A stretch of DNA of 64,000 nucleotides from Cohnella sp. OV330 (GTDB taxonomy: Bacteria > Bacillota > Bacilli > Paenibacillales > Paenibacillaceae), in NCBI RefSeq assembly GCF_900112065.1, contig NZ_FOKE01000003.1, forward strand, positions 265,838 through 329,837, given 5' to 3'. Each line of letters begins with the position of its first letter. Position 1 is the first letter of the stretch. Below are positions 1 to 8,759 of the stretch, piece after piece. Position numbers and translations under genes: made by a program. Under the pieces are notes generated by a model, which worked only from the letters and a program-made list of their open reading frames with translations, was not told the DNA's origin and made no database searches.

Positions 1-2
1 TG

Positions 3-347
3 GCAGGCTCCAAACATTTTTTTGATCGGAAAAAAACGAGCATGCTGGCCGAACTGGAGTTTGCGAGAAGCGCCAATATGGCCAGTATGGGCAATCACGC
101 CTTGTTGGCCGGCGGCGAATCGTACCTGGCCAGGACGAACGAGATCGGCGTACCCGCGCTGATCATTCACGGCACCGAAGATCCGATTATCCCCTATGAG
201 CACGGAAAACATCTTGCCGACATTATTCCGGACGCTGTTTTGTTGGCTTTGGAAGGTACCGGGCATGAGCTTCCCGAGGGCGACTGGGACCAGGTCGTCC
301 AAGCGATTTTGGCGCACACCGCTACAACGCCTTCTGACCGACGATAG
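3..347 (+). CDS. alpha/beta hydrolase, C-terminal part (5' end outside window)
   Basis: The reading frame is open from the window edge, so only about the last 114 residues are visible; the ATG at 42 is probably internal. The segment VPALIIHGTEDPIIPYEHG followed by GTGHELP is the typical end of an alpha/beta hydrolase fold. It supplies the acidic residue of the triad (the Asp of GTEDP) and the catalytic His (GTGHELP), a pattern common in small esterases and haloperoxidase-like hydrolases. The substrate cannot be told. The gene ends at TAG 345-347 and is followed directly by a good terminator hairpin, so it is the last gene of its transcript. Confidence 0.75.
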   Translation, partial: AGSKHFFDRKKTSMLAELEFARSANMASMGNHALLAGGESYLARTNEIGVPALIIHGTEDPIIPYEHGKHLADIIPDAVLLALEGTGHELPEGDWDQVVQAILAHTATTPSDRR

Positions 348-363
348 GTCTCAATTCGACAAC

Positions 364-398
364 CGGCCGCCTGCATTTAATGAGGCGGCCGTTTTTTT
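364..398 (+). terminator. rho-independent terminator after the hydrolase
   Basis: A 9-bp perfect inverted repeat (CGGCCGCCT at 364-372, AGGCGGCCG at 383-391) is followed by seven T. The hairpin also covers the last codons of the convergent AraC gene, so it may stop transcripts from both sides, although only the plus side has the T tract. Confidence 0.85.
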
Positions 399-1339
399 AA
401 CGCTCCTGGACTTCCTTTCCGATATTCGCTCGGACTCATTCCCATCCGGCTTCGGAACACTTGGCGAAAGTACGCCAGGTCCCGATAGCCCGTCATCATC
501 GCGATGCTGGAAACTTTGTGCTCGCTCTCGAGCAGCAGCCTGCAAGCGGATTCGATTCGCCGGAGCTGTACGTACGCAGAGAAGGTGACGCCCGCGTAGG
601 CTTGAAATTTTCGTATAAAATGCCGATTGCTCATGCCGGCTTGCGAGGCCAGGTCGTCCACGGTAAGCGGTTCGGCGGCATGAAGGTCGATATAGGCGAA
701 TATCGCAGCCATCTCGATGCGGCCCGAATCGGCCGGCTTCGCGTCATACCCATGAACGGCGTCTTCCTGCAGCAGCCTTGCGAGTTCGACCGTCAGCTCC
801 ATCACTCCCGCGAACAAGCTCGCTTCATAACCGAGCCGCCGCGCCGTATATTCGCGATGCAGGCGTTCGAACAGCTGGCCGAGCCGCATACCCCGATCCT
901 TTAACGAGAGATAAGAGGCGTGAAGGCCGTCAAAAAGAGCGTGCGCGTCGCCGCTCGTCGCGTACGGCGCCAGCCAGCCGTTTATCGTCTTCACGAACGC
1001 CGGACGAATGCAGAGGTTGTAAACGACGAGCTTCCGTCCGGCCGAAGCGTCCTTCGGGCGCAGCATATGCGAGGTGCCGACCGGCAGCAAGTAAAGGCAG
1101 CCTTTGTTCGTGCGTTCGATGCGATCGCCGACGTAGTGGAAACCCTCTCCCGACATGACGTAGACGATCTCCAGGTAGGCGTGGTCATGCTCCTTGAGCG
1201 CGAAGCCTTCCTCCCAGCGATTGACGAAGATCGGGAAGTCGCCCTGAAAGTGCTCCGAGATTTCCGAACGGTAGACGGGGGCGCGCGGGGCTCTTTGCGC
1301 GTCGCCGGACCGCGGCGCGAAGTCATTAATGTCCATCAT
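377..1339 (-). CDS. AraC-family transcriptional regulator with N-terminal cupin domain
   Basis: About 320 residues. The N-terminal half has a cupin sugar-sensing pattern (FPIFVNRWEEGF then HDHAYLEIVYVMSGEG, near residues 35-70). The C-terminal 100 residues form the double helix-turn-helix of AraC proteins (ASQAGMSNRHFIRKFQAYAG and the second helix region ending FRSRMGMSPSEYR). It probably binds a sugar and activates the divergent GH78-like gene at 1420, with which it shares a gap of about 80 bp. The start is uncertain: GTG at 1348 is also in frame, but ATG at 1339 sits better behind a G-rich ribosome binding site at 1351-1361. The identity of the inducer is inference. Confidence 0.85.
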   Translation of the reverse strand: MMDINDFAPRSGDAQRAPRAPVYRSEISEHFQGDFPIFVNRWEEGFALKEHDHAYLEIVYVMSGEGFHYVGDRIERTNKGCLYLLPVGTSHMLRPKDASAGRKLVVYNLCIRPAFVKTINGWLAPYATSGDAHALFDGLHASYLSLKDRGMRLGQLFERLHREYTARRLGYEASLFAGVMELTVELARLLQEDAVHGYDAKPADSGRIEMAAIFAYIDLHAAEPLTVDDLASQAGMSNRHFIRKFQAYAGVTFSAYVQLRRIESACRLLLESEHKVSSIAMMTGYRDLAYFRQVFRSRMGMSPSEYRKGSPGALKKRPPH

Positions 1340-1358
1340 TGTTGTCACAACCCCCCGC

Positions 1359-1386
1359 CTTACAGGATGTGCGTTTAGTATACAAT
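1359..1386 (+). promoter_or_regulatory. possible promoter for the GH78-like gene
   Basis: CTTACA (1359-1364), a 16-bp spacer and TACAAT (1381-1386) lie in the short divergent gap between the AraC regulator and the glycosidase. The -35 match is weak, as expected for an activator-dependent promoter. Called by eye only. Confidence 0.35.
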
Positions 1387-1419
1387 GTGGCTTAACGACA
1401 GGGAAGGAGCGATTCGGCC

Positions 1420-3477
1420 ATGACGATGCAAGACACGATACAAGAAACGCCGCAGACCGCGACCTGGATCTGGTATCCGGGCGACTTCGAGATTCGGCTG
1501 CACGAAAAAATGTCCGTGAAACGGAGGACGCGCGGGGTTCCGTACCCGGCTTACTGGCGGCTGGACCGGCATTATTCGAATGTGAAGTTCCGGTACGTTT
1601 ACGACCTGCCTCGCGAGGAGCAAGTCGCGATCAAGGCCGAAGGAGCCTTCTCCCTCTATCTAGACGGGAAGGACAACGACCGCACTGACGAGCCCGTCAT
1701 CATGCTGCCGGCGGGCAAGCACGAGATCAGCGTCAGCGTCTTTAACGACGTCGAGATGCCCGCGCTGTACATCGAAGGCCCCAACATCCGGACGGATGCG
1801 TCCTGGGAGGCGACCTCGTACCAGAACGACTGGGTACCGGCCGGAATGTGGACGTTCGATTCGCCGTCCGCCCCGCCGTCCGCCTTCCGCCTGGCGGTCG
1901 AGCCGCAGGAGCCGGCGTCAGCCGAAGAGGTTCAAGGGCATCCGCTGCTTGATTTCGGCCGCGAGACGTTCGGCTACTTGCGCTTCCACAATCTCCAAGG
2001 CACGGGCAAGGTCCGGATCTACTACGGCGAATCGAGGGCGGAGGCGCTCTCGACTGCGGAGTGCTACAGCGTGGACCGATTCGATGCCGGAGAAGCGGCG
2101 AGGCTGGCCGAAGACGGCGTTTATACGCTGGGGGACGCGAAGGCCTTCCGTTATGCATGGATTCATGCCGACGCAGGCGTCAGCTGGGACCGCGTATCGA
2201 TGCTGTACGAATACGTGCCCGTCACCTATCGCAGCGCGTTCGCGTGCTCGGACCCGAAGCTGAACGAGATCTACGAGATGAGCCTCTACACGCTTCATCT
2301 GAACGCCAGGGAGTTTTTCCTCGACGGCATCAAGCGAGACCGCTGGGTCTGGTCGGGCGACGCCTACCAGGCGTTTCTGATGAACTACTACAGCTTCTTC
2401 GATCTGAACGTGACGCGCCGGACGCTGATCGCGCTGCGCGGCAAGGATCCGCTGGTCATGCATTTCAACACCATTCTGGATTATTCGTTGTATTGGTTCG
2501 TATCGCTGTCCGACTATTATTTGTACACGGGGGATATTGCGTTCATCCGGCAGTATTACGACCGGGCGGTGTCGCTGATGGACTTCTGCCTCGCGCAGCG
2601 CAATGAAGAAGGGTTGGTCGAGGGCAGGCAGCAGGATTGGGTATTCGTCGATTGGGCGGATCTGGACAACAGCGGCGCCGTCAGCACGATCCAGATCCTG
2701 CTCGCGCGCGGGCTCGAAGCGATGAGCGCTTTCGCCGCCGAGCTGGGCGATGCCGCCGCGTCTAAGACGTACCTGTCGCTTGCCGACGACCTCAAGGCCA
2801 AGACGCTGTGCCTGTTCTGGGACGAAGAGAGAGGCGGGCTGCTGCACCATCGCGTGGACGGCGCCACGCAGCCGATGCTGACGAAGCATGCCAACATGTT
2901 CGCAATGACCTTCGGCTATTTGAGTCCCGCGCAGCAAGAGCGCGTGATTCAAAGCGTGATGCTGAATCCGGACGTGCCGCGGATCCGGACGCCGTACATG
3001 CGGTTCCACGAGATGGCGGCGCTGTGCGAGAGCAGGCAGCACGATTATGTCCTGCAGGAGGTTCGCGCTTACTGGGGCGGCATGATCGAGCTCGGCGCGA
3101 CGACGTTCTGGGAGGAATACGACCCGTCTCTCGCGGACGACGCCCACTACGGCATGTACGGGGTAACGTTCGGAAAAAGCCTGTGCCATGCATGGGGAGC
3201 GGGTCCGATCTACTTGTTCGGGAAATACTTCCTCGGCGTCAAACCGCTTAGCGCGGGCTATGAGACTTTTGTCGTCGAGCCGCAGCTTGGCGGGCTGGCC
3301 TGGATGAAGGGGACCGTCCCGAACTCCGCCGGCGAAGTCGAGGTGGACATGGACGCATCGCGCATCCGCGTCCGGGCGACCCACGGTCATGGGGTGCTGA
3401 GATTCACGAGGGACGGCGAGACGGTCGAGGTGCCGATCCCGGCGGACGGCAGCTGGCTGGAAGCTAGCCTTCTTTAA
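1420..3477 (+). CDS. GH78-like alpha-L-rhamnosidase
   Basis: A 685-residue cytoplasmic protein with no signal peptide. N-terminal beta-sandwich domains (roughly 1-270, with TWIWYPGDFE near residue 12) precede an (alpha/alpha)6 toroid (about 275-600) and a C-terminal beta domain. The segment around residue 301 (DGIKRDRWVWSGDAYQ) lines up with the catalytic DxxxRDExxWxGD motif of GH78, but the Glu after RD is absent. The region EMAALCESRQHDYVLQEVRAYWGGMIELGATTFWEEYDP, in several pieces, also fits the family. The ATG at 1420 has an AAGGAG site at 1404-1409. The protein would remove terminal rhamnose, or a similar deoxy sugar, from imported oligosaccharides. The adjacent divergent AraC gene is its likely regulator. 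Confidence 0.75.
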   Translation: MTMQDTIQETPQTATWIWYPGDFEIRLHEKMSVKRRTRGVPYPAYWRLDRHYSNVKFRYVYDLPREEQVAIKAEGAFSLYLDGKDNDRTDEPVIMLPAGKHEISVSVFNDVEMPALYIEGPNIRTDASWEATSYQNDWVPAGMWTFDSPSAPPSAFRLAVEPQEPASAEEVQGHPLLDFGRETFGYLRFHNLQGTGKVRIYYGESRAEALSTAECYSVDRFDAGEAARLAEDGVYTLGDAKAFRYAWIHADAGVSWDRVSMLYEYVPVTYRSAFACSDPKLNEIYEMSLYTLHLNAREFFLDGIKRDRWVWSGDAYQAFLMNYYSFFDLNVTRRTLIALRGKDPLVMHFNTILDYSLYWFVSLSDYYLYTGDIAFIRQYYDRAVSLMDFCLAQRNEEGLVEGRQQDWVFVDWADLDNSGAVSTIQILLARGLEAMSAFAAELGDAAASKTYLSLADDLKAKTLCLFWDEERGGLLHHRVDGATQPMLTKHANMFAMTFGYLSPAQQERVIQSVMLNPDVPRIRTPYMRFHEMAALCESRQHDYVLQEVRAYWGGMIELGATTFWEEYDPSLADDAHYGMYGVTFGKSLCHAWGAGPIYLFGKYFLGVKPLSAGYETFVVEPQLGGLAWMKGTVPNSAGEVEVDMDASRIRVRATHGHGVLRFTRDGETVEVPIPADGSWLEASLL

Positions 3478-3576
3478 TACCGTTCCTGCGGCGATTTTTC
3501 AGCAGCGGCACCTTGCTCGGGAGCGAGAAGGAGTAACCACTATATAATGAAGCAAAAAAATTAGCCTGAGAAAAAG

Positions 3577-3610
3577 CGGCGCGGTCGATTCCCCGATCTC
3601 GCCGTTTTTG
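3577..3610 (+). terminator. possible weak terminator after the GH78-like gene
   Basis: CGGCG (3577-3581) and CGCCG (3600-3604) can pair around an 18-nt loop and are followed by TTTTT. The stem is short. The rest of the 262-bp gap up to the exporter shows no gene. Confidence 0.3.
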
Positions 3611-3739
3611 CGCGTTTTTGCGCGCGCTTGTCATAAATTGTTGTCGGAATTCGCGCGCGATTATGGTAGGATGGACTGGCCTTCAAATTGAGGCAATTAC
3701 AGACACAGATAAAGATCAGGATTAGGAGATTGCCAACGT

Positions 3740-4945
3740 ATGTCCAACAAGAACAATGCGCATGTCGTCAGACAAGCGCTTTTGCTCGGGCTGTTTTCGA
3801 CGCTCGGGCCGTTTACGATCGATATGTACCTGCCGGCGTTTCCGGAGATCGTGGAGCGATTCGGCACGACCGCTTCGCTGGTACAGCTCAGCCTTACCGC
3901 CTGCCTGCTCGGACTCGGCATCGGCCAGCTTGTGATGGGCTCGCTCAGCGACGTCCACGGCAGACGCACGCCGCTGCTCATCTCGATGGCCGTCTATGTC
4001 GTCGCCTCGTTGGGCTGCGCGTTTTCGCCCCATATCGGCGTATTGATCGCCTGCCGGTTCGTGCAGGGCTTCGCCGCGTCGGCGGGGATCGTAATCTCCC
4101 GCGCGATCGCGCGCGACCTGTACGAAGGTCACGAGCTCACCCGCTTCTTCTCGCTGCTCCTGCTGGTCGGCAACCTGGGGCCGCTCGTCGCGCCGGTCGC
4201 CGGCAGCGGCATTCTGTCGTTCTCCTCCTGGATCGGCGTGTTCGTCGCGTTATCGCTGCTCGGCATCTACCTGTGGATCATGACCAAGTGGCGCCTGAAG
4301 GAGACGCTCCCGATGGAACGGCGCAGTCCGAGCAACTTCAAGCAGCAGCTGCGAAACTACGGCTCGCTCCTGCGCGACCGCCAGTTCGTCGGCTACATGC
4401 TGGCCCAGGGCATCATGATCGCCGGCGTGTTCGCGTACGTCTCGGGAACGCCGTTTATTTATCAAAATATATACGGCGCTTCGCCGACCTTGTTCGCGCT
4501 GCTGTTCGGCTCGAACGGCATCAGCCTGATCATCGGCTCCCAGATCGTCGGGCGGGCGTCGCACCGCGTATCCGAACGCGCCTTCCTGCTGTTCGGCCTC
4601 TGGATGGCCCTATTCGCCAGCGTCGCCGTCCTGATCGTGGCCTACGTCCACGGTCCGCTGTTCACGCTCGTCATCCCGCTGTTCGTGTTCGTCGCGTCCA
4701 TCGGCATGACCTCCACGGCGGCTTTCCCGCTGGCCATGGAGAGCCAGGCGAATATGGCGGGCAGCGCCGCCGCGCTGCTCGGCGTTATCCCGTTCCTGCT
4801 GGGCGCGGTCGTCTCGCCGCTCGTCGGCATCGCCGGCGAAGACACCGCCGTTCCGCTCGGCGTCATCATCCTGGCGACGAGCGCGGCCGCGATGCTCGCT
4901 TATTTCCTGCTGGTGAGGAGAGGACGCGCGGCTGAGCAAGCTTAA
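3740..4945 (+). CDS. Bcr/CflA-type MFS drug exporter
   Basis: A 401-residue protein with about 12 hydrophobic helices. The first helix carries GPFTIDMYLPAFPEI, the signature of the Bcr/CflA branch of DHA1 exporters, and loop 2-3 carries MGSLSDVHGRR (residues about 66-76), the MFS motif A. Members of this branch export drugs such as bicyclomycin, and also sulfonamides and cysteine. The start follows AGGAGA at about 3724-3730. It appears to be a single-gene unit. A long open frame overlapping it in another phase is a GC-codon artefact. Substrate unknown. Confidence 0.88.
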   Translation: MSNKNNAHVVRQALLLGLFSTLGPFTIDMYLPAFPEIVERFGTTASLVQLSLTACLLGLGIGQLVMGSLSDVHGRRTPLLISMAVYVVASLGCAFSPHIGVLIACRFVQGFAASAGIVISRAIARDLYEGHELTRFFSLLLLVGNLGPLVAPVAGSGILSFSSWIGVFVALSLLGIYLWIMTKWRLKETLPMERRSPSNFKQQLRNYGSLLRDRQFVGYMLAQGIMIAGVFAYVSGTPFIYQNIYGASPTLFALLFGSNGISLIIGSQIVGRASHRVSERAFLLFGLWMALFASVAVLIVAYVHGPLFTLVIPLFVFVASIGMTSTAAFPLAMESQANMAGSAAALLGVIPFLLGAVVSPLVGIAGEDTAVPLGVIILATSAAAMLAYFLLVRRGRAAEQA

Positions 4946-5003
4946 GCTTGATGCAGTCGGCCCGTATCGCTTTTTGCCGCATTACCCTATCGGAGGTGCT
5001 CCT

Positions 5004-5309
5004 ATGACCGTTAACCCGAAGCTGCAGCAATGGTTGGCCGAAGAAGGCGTCAAGTTTTCGGCTTTGGATATTTTTAATCAGGCATTCGATAAAGGACGCA
5101 TGATGTCGCGGCGCTATGATGCCGATCAAGTGGACGCGTTTTTGGACCAGGTCGTGAAGGATTACGAAAAGCTGTACAAAATGCTGGGCGACACGCAGGT
5201 CGAGATCGAGGCGTTCCGCGAGTCCATCACGAACAAGGCTGAAATGTCCGTCGAGCATCTGCACGTACGGCTGAGGAAGATCGAGCACTATTTGCAAAGC
5301 AACCGTTAA
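5004..5309 (+). CDS. small DivIVA-domain protein
   Basis: A 101-residue protein. Residues about 20-60 (FSALDIFNQAFDKG, RRYDADQVDAFLDQVVKDYEKLY) match the N-terminal membrane- and curvature-binding DivIVA/GpsB domain. A short predicted coiled coil follows, ending VRLRKIEHYLQSNR. It is much shorter than DivIVA and close in size to GpsB, which acts in cell division and growth-zone control. Unlike classical DivIVA it has about 20 extra residues before the domain. The ATG at 5004 has a strong GGAGGTG site at 4992-4998; the in-frame ATG at 4974 lacks one. It stands alone between transport and polysaccharide genes, so context does not help. Confidence 0.75.
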   Translation: MTVNPKLQQWLAEEGVKFSALDIFNQAFDKGRMMSRRYDADQVDAFLDQVVKDYEKLYKMLGDTQVEIEAFRESITNKAEMSVEHLHVRLRKIEHYLQSNR

Positions 5310-5440
5310 AAGAGATCCATACAAAAATGAAAACATCCGACCAGGTGCCTATCGTTCATAAAACTGCACATTGTTGAGTTGTGCCGCCCTGCTGCCGCGC
5401 TTACCATGAGGCTACATTCCGACGAGGAAGGAAGTTTGTC

Positions 5441-8383
5441 ATGGAAAACGCAAGCAAACTCAAGCAGCTCGATGAGGCAGGACCCGCCTGGCCCGCGGAA
5501 CTGATGGCGAACGCCAATCTCCCGTTCCGGCCGACGGATGCGCTCGTGACGACGCAAAATCCGCCCGACTTCGATTGGCCCTTCGTCCCGGGCGCGGACC
5601 GGTACCGGCTGGAGCTCGCGCGCGATGCCGCTATGGACGGCGGCGCGATCGCGGCCGCGGAGCCGGCGATCAACTTTTACAACTTTCCCGAAACGTTAGA
5701 AGAGGGAACCTGGTTTTGGCGCGTGCGGTACCATACGCCCGAGGCCGGCTGGTCCGCCTGGAGCGAGGTACGCAGATTCCGGATCGCGGAGGGCAGCGTG
5801 CCGTTCCCCGTACCGTCGATCGACGAGATGCTCGCGCGCATGGAGACCGGCCACCCGCGGGTCTGGACGAACCCGCGCGAGCTCGAGGCTTTTCGCGAGC
5901 GACGCCTGCACGGCGTCCCCAAATCCGTGTTCGAGCGCGCACGCGCGTCGGTGCAGGCGCATATGGACGATCCGCTGCCGCCGGATCCGACCTTCCCGTA
6001 CATGGACAGATCCATTTCCAGCGTATCGCCGGAGTGGGTCAAAGCGCTGCAGGACCTGCGCAAATACGCCGACACGACTCTCGACCATTTGCTCAAAGCC
6101 GCCTTCGTCTATCTGATCTCGGGAGACCGCGCGATCGGCGAGTATGCCAAGACCCATCTGCTGAACTTCGCCTCCTGGGACCCGGAAGCGGCGACGCGGT
6201 TCGATATCAACGACCAGGTCCATCGCGCCGTCGCGTATCGCTCCACCATCGCCTACGACTGGCTGTACGATCTGCTGTCTCCCGAGGAGCGGCAGGCCGT
6301 CCAGGACATGGTCCGCACGCGCATCGCCGTGTTGATCGAGCATTATCTGGACCGCCAGCCGATCTATCAGTATCCGTTCGACTCCCACGGCTGGACGATC
6401 GCGGGCTACATCGGACTGATGGGCACGATCATGCTGCACGACATTCCCGAAGCCGAGATTTGGGTGCGCCGCGCCGTACCTGCGTTTATCAATCTGCTCC
6501 CGCCATGGGGCGGAGAAGACGGCTCCTGGTCGCAGGGCACCGGCTACTGGCAGTGGTCGTCCGGTTCCAACAAGGAGCTGATGGACGTGCTGCTGAGCGC
6601 GGGCGCCATCGACGCGTACGCCAAAGCTTTCTCGAGACACGAGGGGCTGTATCCGATCTACATGTTCCCGCATGGCAGCCCGACCGGCGTGTTCGGCAAC
6701 GACAGCCACTACCTGCCGGATTGGCCCAGCATCGGCCTGTTGAACCGGCTGGCGCAGGCGTACGGCGATCCGCGCATGCAGTGGGCGGCGGAGGCGATCG
6801 GCGAGCGGACGGCCGAGGGACTGCAGGATTATTTCTACGGCGACGAGCGCATCGCGCCGCGGCCGCCGGCCGACCTGCCGAAGGCGAAGTGGTTCCCGAC
6901 GACGGGCCTCGTCGCCATGCACAGCGACCTGACCGATCCGGAGCGGATATCGCTCTACTTCAAGTCCAGCCCGTATGGCAGCTACAGCCATAGCCAAGCC
7001 GACCAGAACGGCTTCATCATCCATGCGTTCGGCGAGACGCTGGCGCTCAAGAGCGGGTACTACGATTATTACAACAGCGTGCACCATCGCGGCTATACCA
7101 AGCGGACTTACTCCGCGAACGCGATTACGTTCGACGGGCGGCAGGGCCAACCGATCGACGATTTCGACGCCAAGGGCCGCATGGTCGGCTTCGCGTCCCA
7201 CCCGGCTTTCGACGCGGCGACGGGCGACGCGATCGCGGCCTATCGGGGCGGCGAGCTCTCTCGCGCGCTCAGGCATATCGTCTACATGAAGCCGTCCGTA
7301 TTCGTCGTCATCGACGATCTGGCAGCATCCGGTCCGGAAGGCGTCTCCTTCGAGTGGAATCTGCATGCCGACGAGCGCCTGACGCTCGAACCTGAGAGCG
7401 GCGGCGCCACGATCGAGAAGGGCAAAGCCGGGCTGCAGATCCGTTTGCACGGCGCGGATTCGCGCGGCAGCAAGGCATCGATCGAGACCCGGTTCCTCGA
7501 TCCCGAGGGGGCGGAGGCACTGCCGGTCGCCTGGGCTGCCGGCAAGTCGCAGGTGCATGCGTCGTTCGCGACGCCGAAGACGGATGCCGCGGTGCTGGTC
7601 GCGACGCTGGCGCCTTACCGGCTGGACGGCGTCGCGCCGGCGGCTGTCGCATCGACCGAGCATGACGGCTATGTCCGGCTGTCGTTCGAAGGGGACGCCG
7701 CGCTCTACGTTCGTACGACGCATGCGGGCATGGTCGATACCGGTGCCGACGGCTACCGCTTTGAAGGCGCGGCGCTGGCCGTCGCCGGCGATTCGCTGCT
7801 GCTCGTGCACGGCACGCGGATCGAGCGCGACGGGGGCGTCGTCTTCGAGAGCGACGCGCCGATGACGGTCGCGTGGGGCGACGGACGGCTGTCGGCGTCA
7901 GCCGACCGCGATGTCGCTCTCTCCCTGGCGGTGCCGCCTGGCGATGTCGCGCTGCGCGAGCTCGTCACCGGCCGCGAGCTGCCGGCGGACGGCGATCCGG
8001 CGGCACGGCTTGGCGGCCGGGGCGTGTACTGGACGGCGATGCCCGGGCGCTTGGCGCTCCGGCTGGAGCGGGGCCAGCACGCCTTCCGGCTGGACGACGC
8101 GCCGCTGCCGGGGCCGCTCGCGCCGGTGACGCTGCCGACCGAGATCGACGGCGTCGCCGGCGAGACGGCGCTCGAAGCCTGGCGCGACGTCGACGGCGAC
8201 CGCCTCGCTTGGGGACGGCTCGCGCTCGAGGCCGGCGACTACGAGTTGCTCGAGGCGCACGCGGGCTTTACGTTCGCGCGGCACGGGCGCATCGGGCGCG
8301 GCGCGCTTGGTTCGAGCGAGCCGGTGCTGCTGCGCGGCGAGCCGGGCTTGCTCCGGCTGCGGCGGGTGGGCGAATCGCGCTGA
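5441..8383 (+). CDS. heparinase II/III-like protein (DUF4962-type polysaccharide lyase)
   Basis: About 980 residues with no clear signal peptide. Residues about 30-125 form a fibronectin-like beta domain (PPDFDWPFVPGADRYRLELA, then GTWFWRVRY). Residues about 140-450 form an alpha/alpha toroid with HGWTIAGYIGLMG (about 314). A beta-sandwich heparinase II/III domain follows, with SHSQADQNGF (about 517) and HHRGYTKR (about 548). The His and Tyr residues in these blocks are the kind used by such lyases to cleave uronic-acid-containing polymers by beta-elimination. Lyase activity and substrate are inferred. The start was moved from an upstream GTG to ATG 5441 because AGGAAGGA lies at 5425-5432. 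It is a single gene followed by a repeat array. Confidence 0.8.
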   Translation: MENASKLKQLDEAGPAWPAELMANANLPFRPTDALVTTQNPPDFDWPFVPGADRYRLELARDAAMDGGAIAAAEPAINFYNFPETLEEGTWFWRVRYHTPEAGWSAWSEVRRFRIAEGSVPFPVPSIDEMLARMETGHPRVWTNPRELEAFRERRLHGVPKSVFERARASVQAHMDDPLPPDPTFPYMDRSISSVSPEWVKALQDLRKYADTTLDHLLKAAFVYLISGDRAIGEYAKTHLLNFASWDPEAATRFDINDQVHRAVAYRSTIAYDWLYDLLSPEERQAVQDMVRTRIAVLIEHYLDRQPIYQYPFDSHGWTIAGYIGLMGTIMLHDIPEAEIWVRRAVPAFINLLPPWGGEDGSWSQGTGYWQWSSGSNKELMDVLLSAGAIDAYAKAFSRHEGLYPIYMFPHGSPTGVFGNDSHYLPDWPSIGLLNRLAQAYGDPRMQWAAEAIGERTAEGLQDYFYGDERIAPRPPADLPKAKWFPTTGLVAMHSDLTDPERISLYFKSSPYGSYSHSQADQNGFIIHAFGETLALKSGYYDYYNSVHHRGYTKRTYSANAITFDGRQGQPIDDFDAKGRMVGFASHPAFDAATGDAIAAYRGGELSRALRHIVYMKPSVFVVIDDLAASGPEGVSFEWNLHADERLTLEPESGGATIEKGKAGLQIRLHGADSRGSKASIETRFLDPEGAEALPVAWAAGKSQVHASFATPKTDAAVLVATLAPYRLDGVAPAAVASTEHDGYVRLSFEGDAALYVRTTHAGMVDTGADGYRFEGAALAVAGDSLLLVHGTRIERDGGVVFESDAPMTVAWGDGRLSASADRDVALSLAVPPGDVALRELVTGRELPADGDPAARLGGRGVYWTAMPGRLALRLERGQHAFRLDDAPLPGPLAPVTLPTEIDGVAGETALEAWRDVDGDRLAWGRLALEAGDYELLEAHAGFTFARHGRIGRGALGSSEPVLLRGEPGLLRLRRVGESR

Positions 8384-8414
8384 GCCGCATCGCGAGTGCG
8401 GTGCGTGCTTAGGA

Positions 8415-8655
8415 GAATAGCGCAGTTTTGCGCTATTCCGCGTGCTGCGCAAGCACCGGGTGTGCGAATGCAAGGCGTGCGTACGAGAATAGCGCATTTT
8501 TGCGCTATTCCGCGTGCTGCGCAAGCGCCGGGTGTGCGAATGCAAGGCGAGCGTACGAGAATAGCGCAGTTTTGCGCTATTCCGCGTGCTGCGCAAGCAC
8601 CGGGGTGTGCGAATGCAGGGCGTGCAAACGAGAATAGCGCATTTTTGCGCTATTT
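8415..8655 (+). repeat. four tandem copies of a 72-bp unit, each with a GCGC hairpin
   Basis: The arm GAATAGCGCA and its complement TGCGCTATTC form hairpins at 8415-8438, 8487-8510, 8559-8582 and 8632-8654, so the period is 72, 72 and 73 bp. Loop bases alternate between copies: 1 and 3 read AGTTTT, 2 and 4 read ATTTTT. The connecting sequence (CGTGCTGCGCAAGCACCGG...) is also conserved and contains a second inverted repeat. Open frames through the array in several phases are by-products of the repetition. A related array lies at 44152-44310. Confidence 0.9.
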
Positions 8656-8693
8656 TGAGTATCGAGAGAGTAACCCGCATACGCAACAAACGC

Positions 8694-8732
8694 AAACGGG
8701 ACGAAGCAGGTCATCTCTGCTTCGTCCCGTTT
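8694..8732. terminator. long perfect hairpin, possible bidirectional terminator
   Basis: A 16-bp perfect inverted repeat (AAACGGGACGAAGCAG at 8694-8709 and its complement at 8717-8732) with a 7-nt loop. The U tract is short on either side. It lies between the plus-strand lyase gene and minus-strand gene remnants, so it could end transcription from both. Confidence 0.55.
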
Positions 8733-8759
8733 GGCTATTTCGGCTTGCTCGACTTCGGA

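Noticed and set aside
3688..4935. Second long frame across the Bcr/CflA exporter gene
   Set aside because: Its translation is Arg/Ala-rich without membrane helices, while the other phase gives a clear 12-helix transporter.
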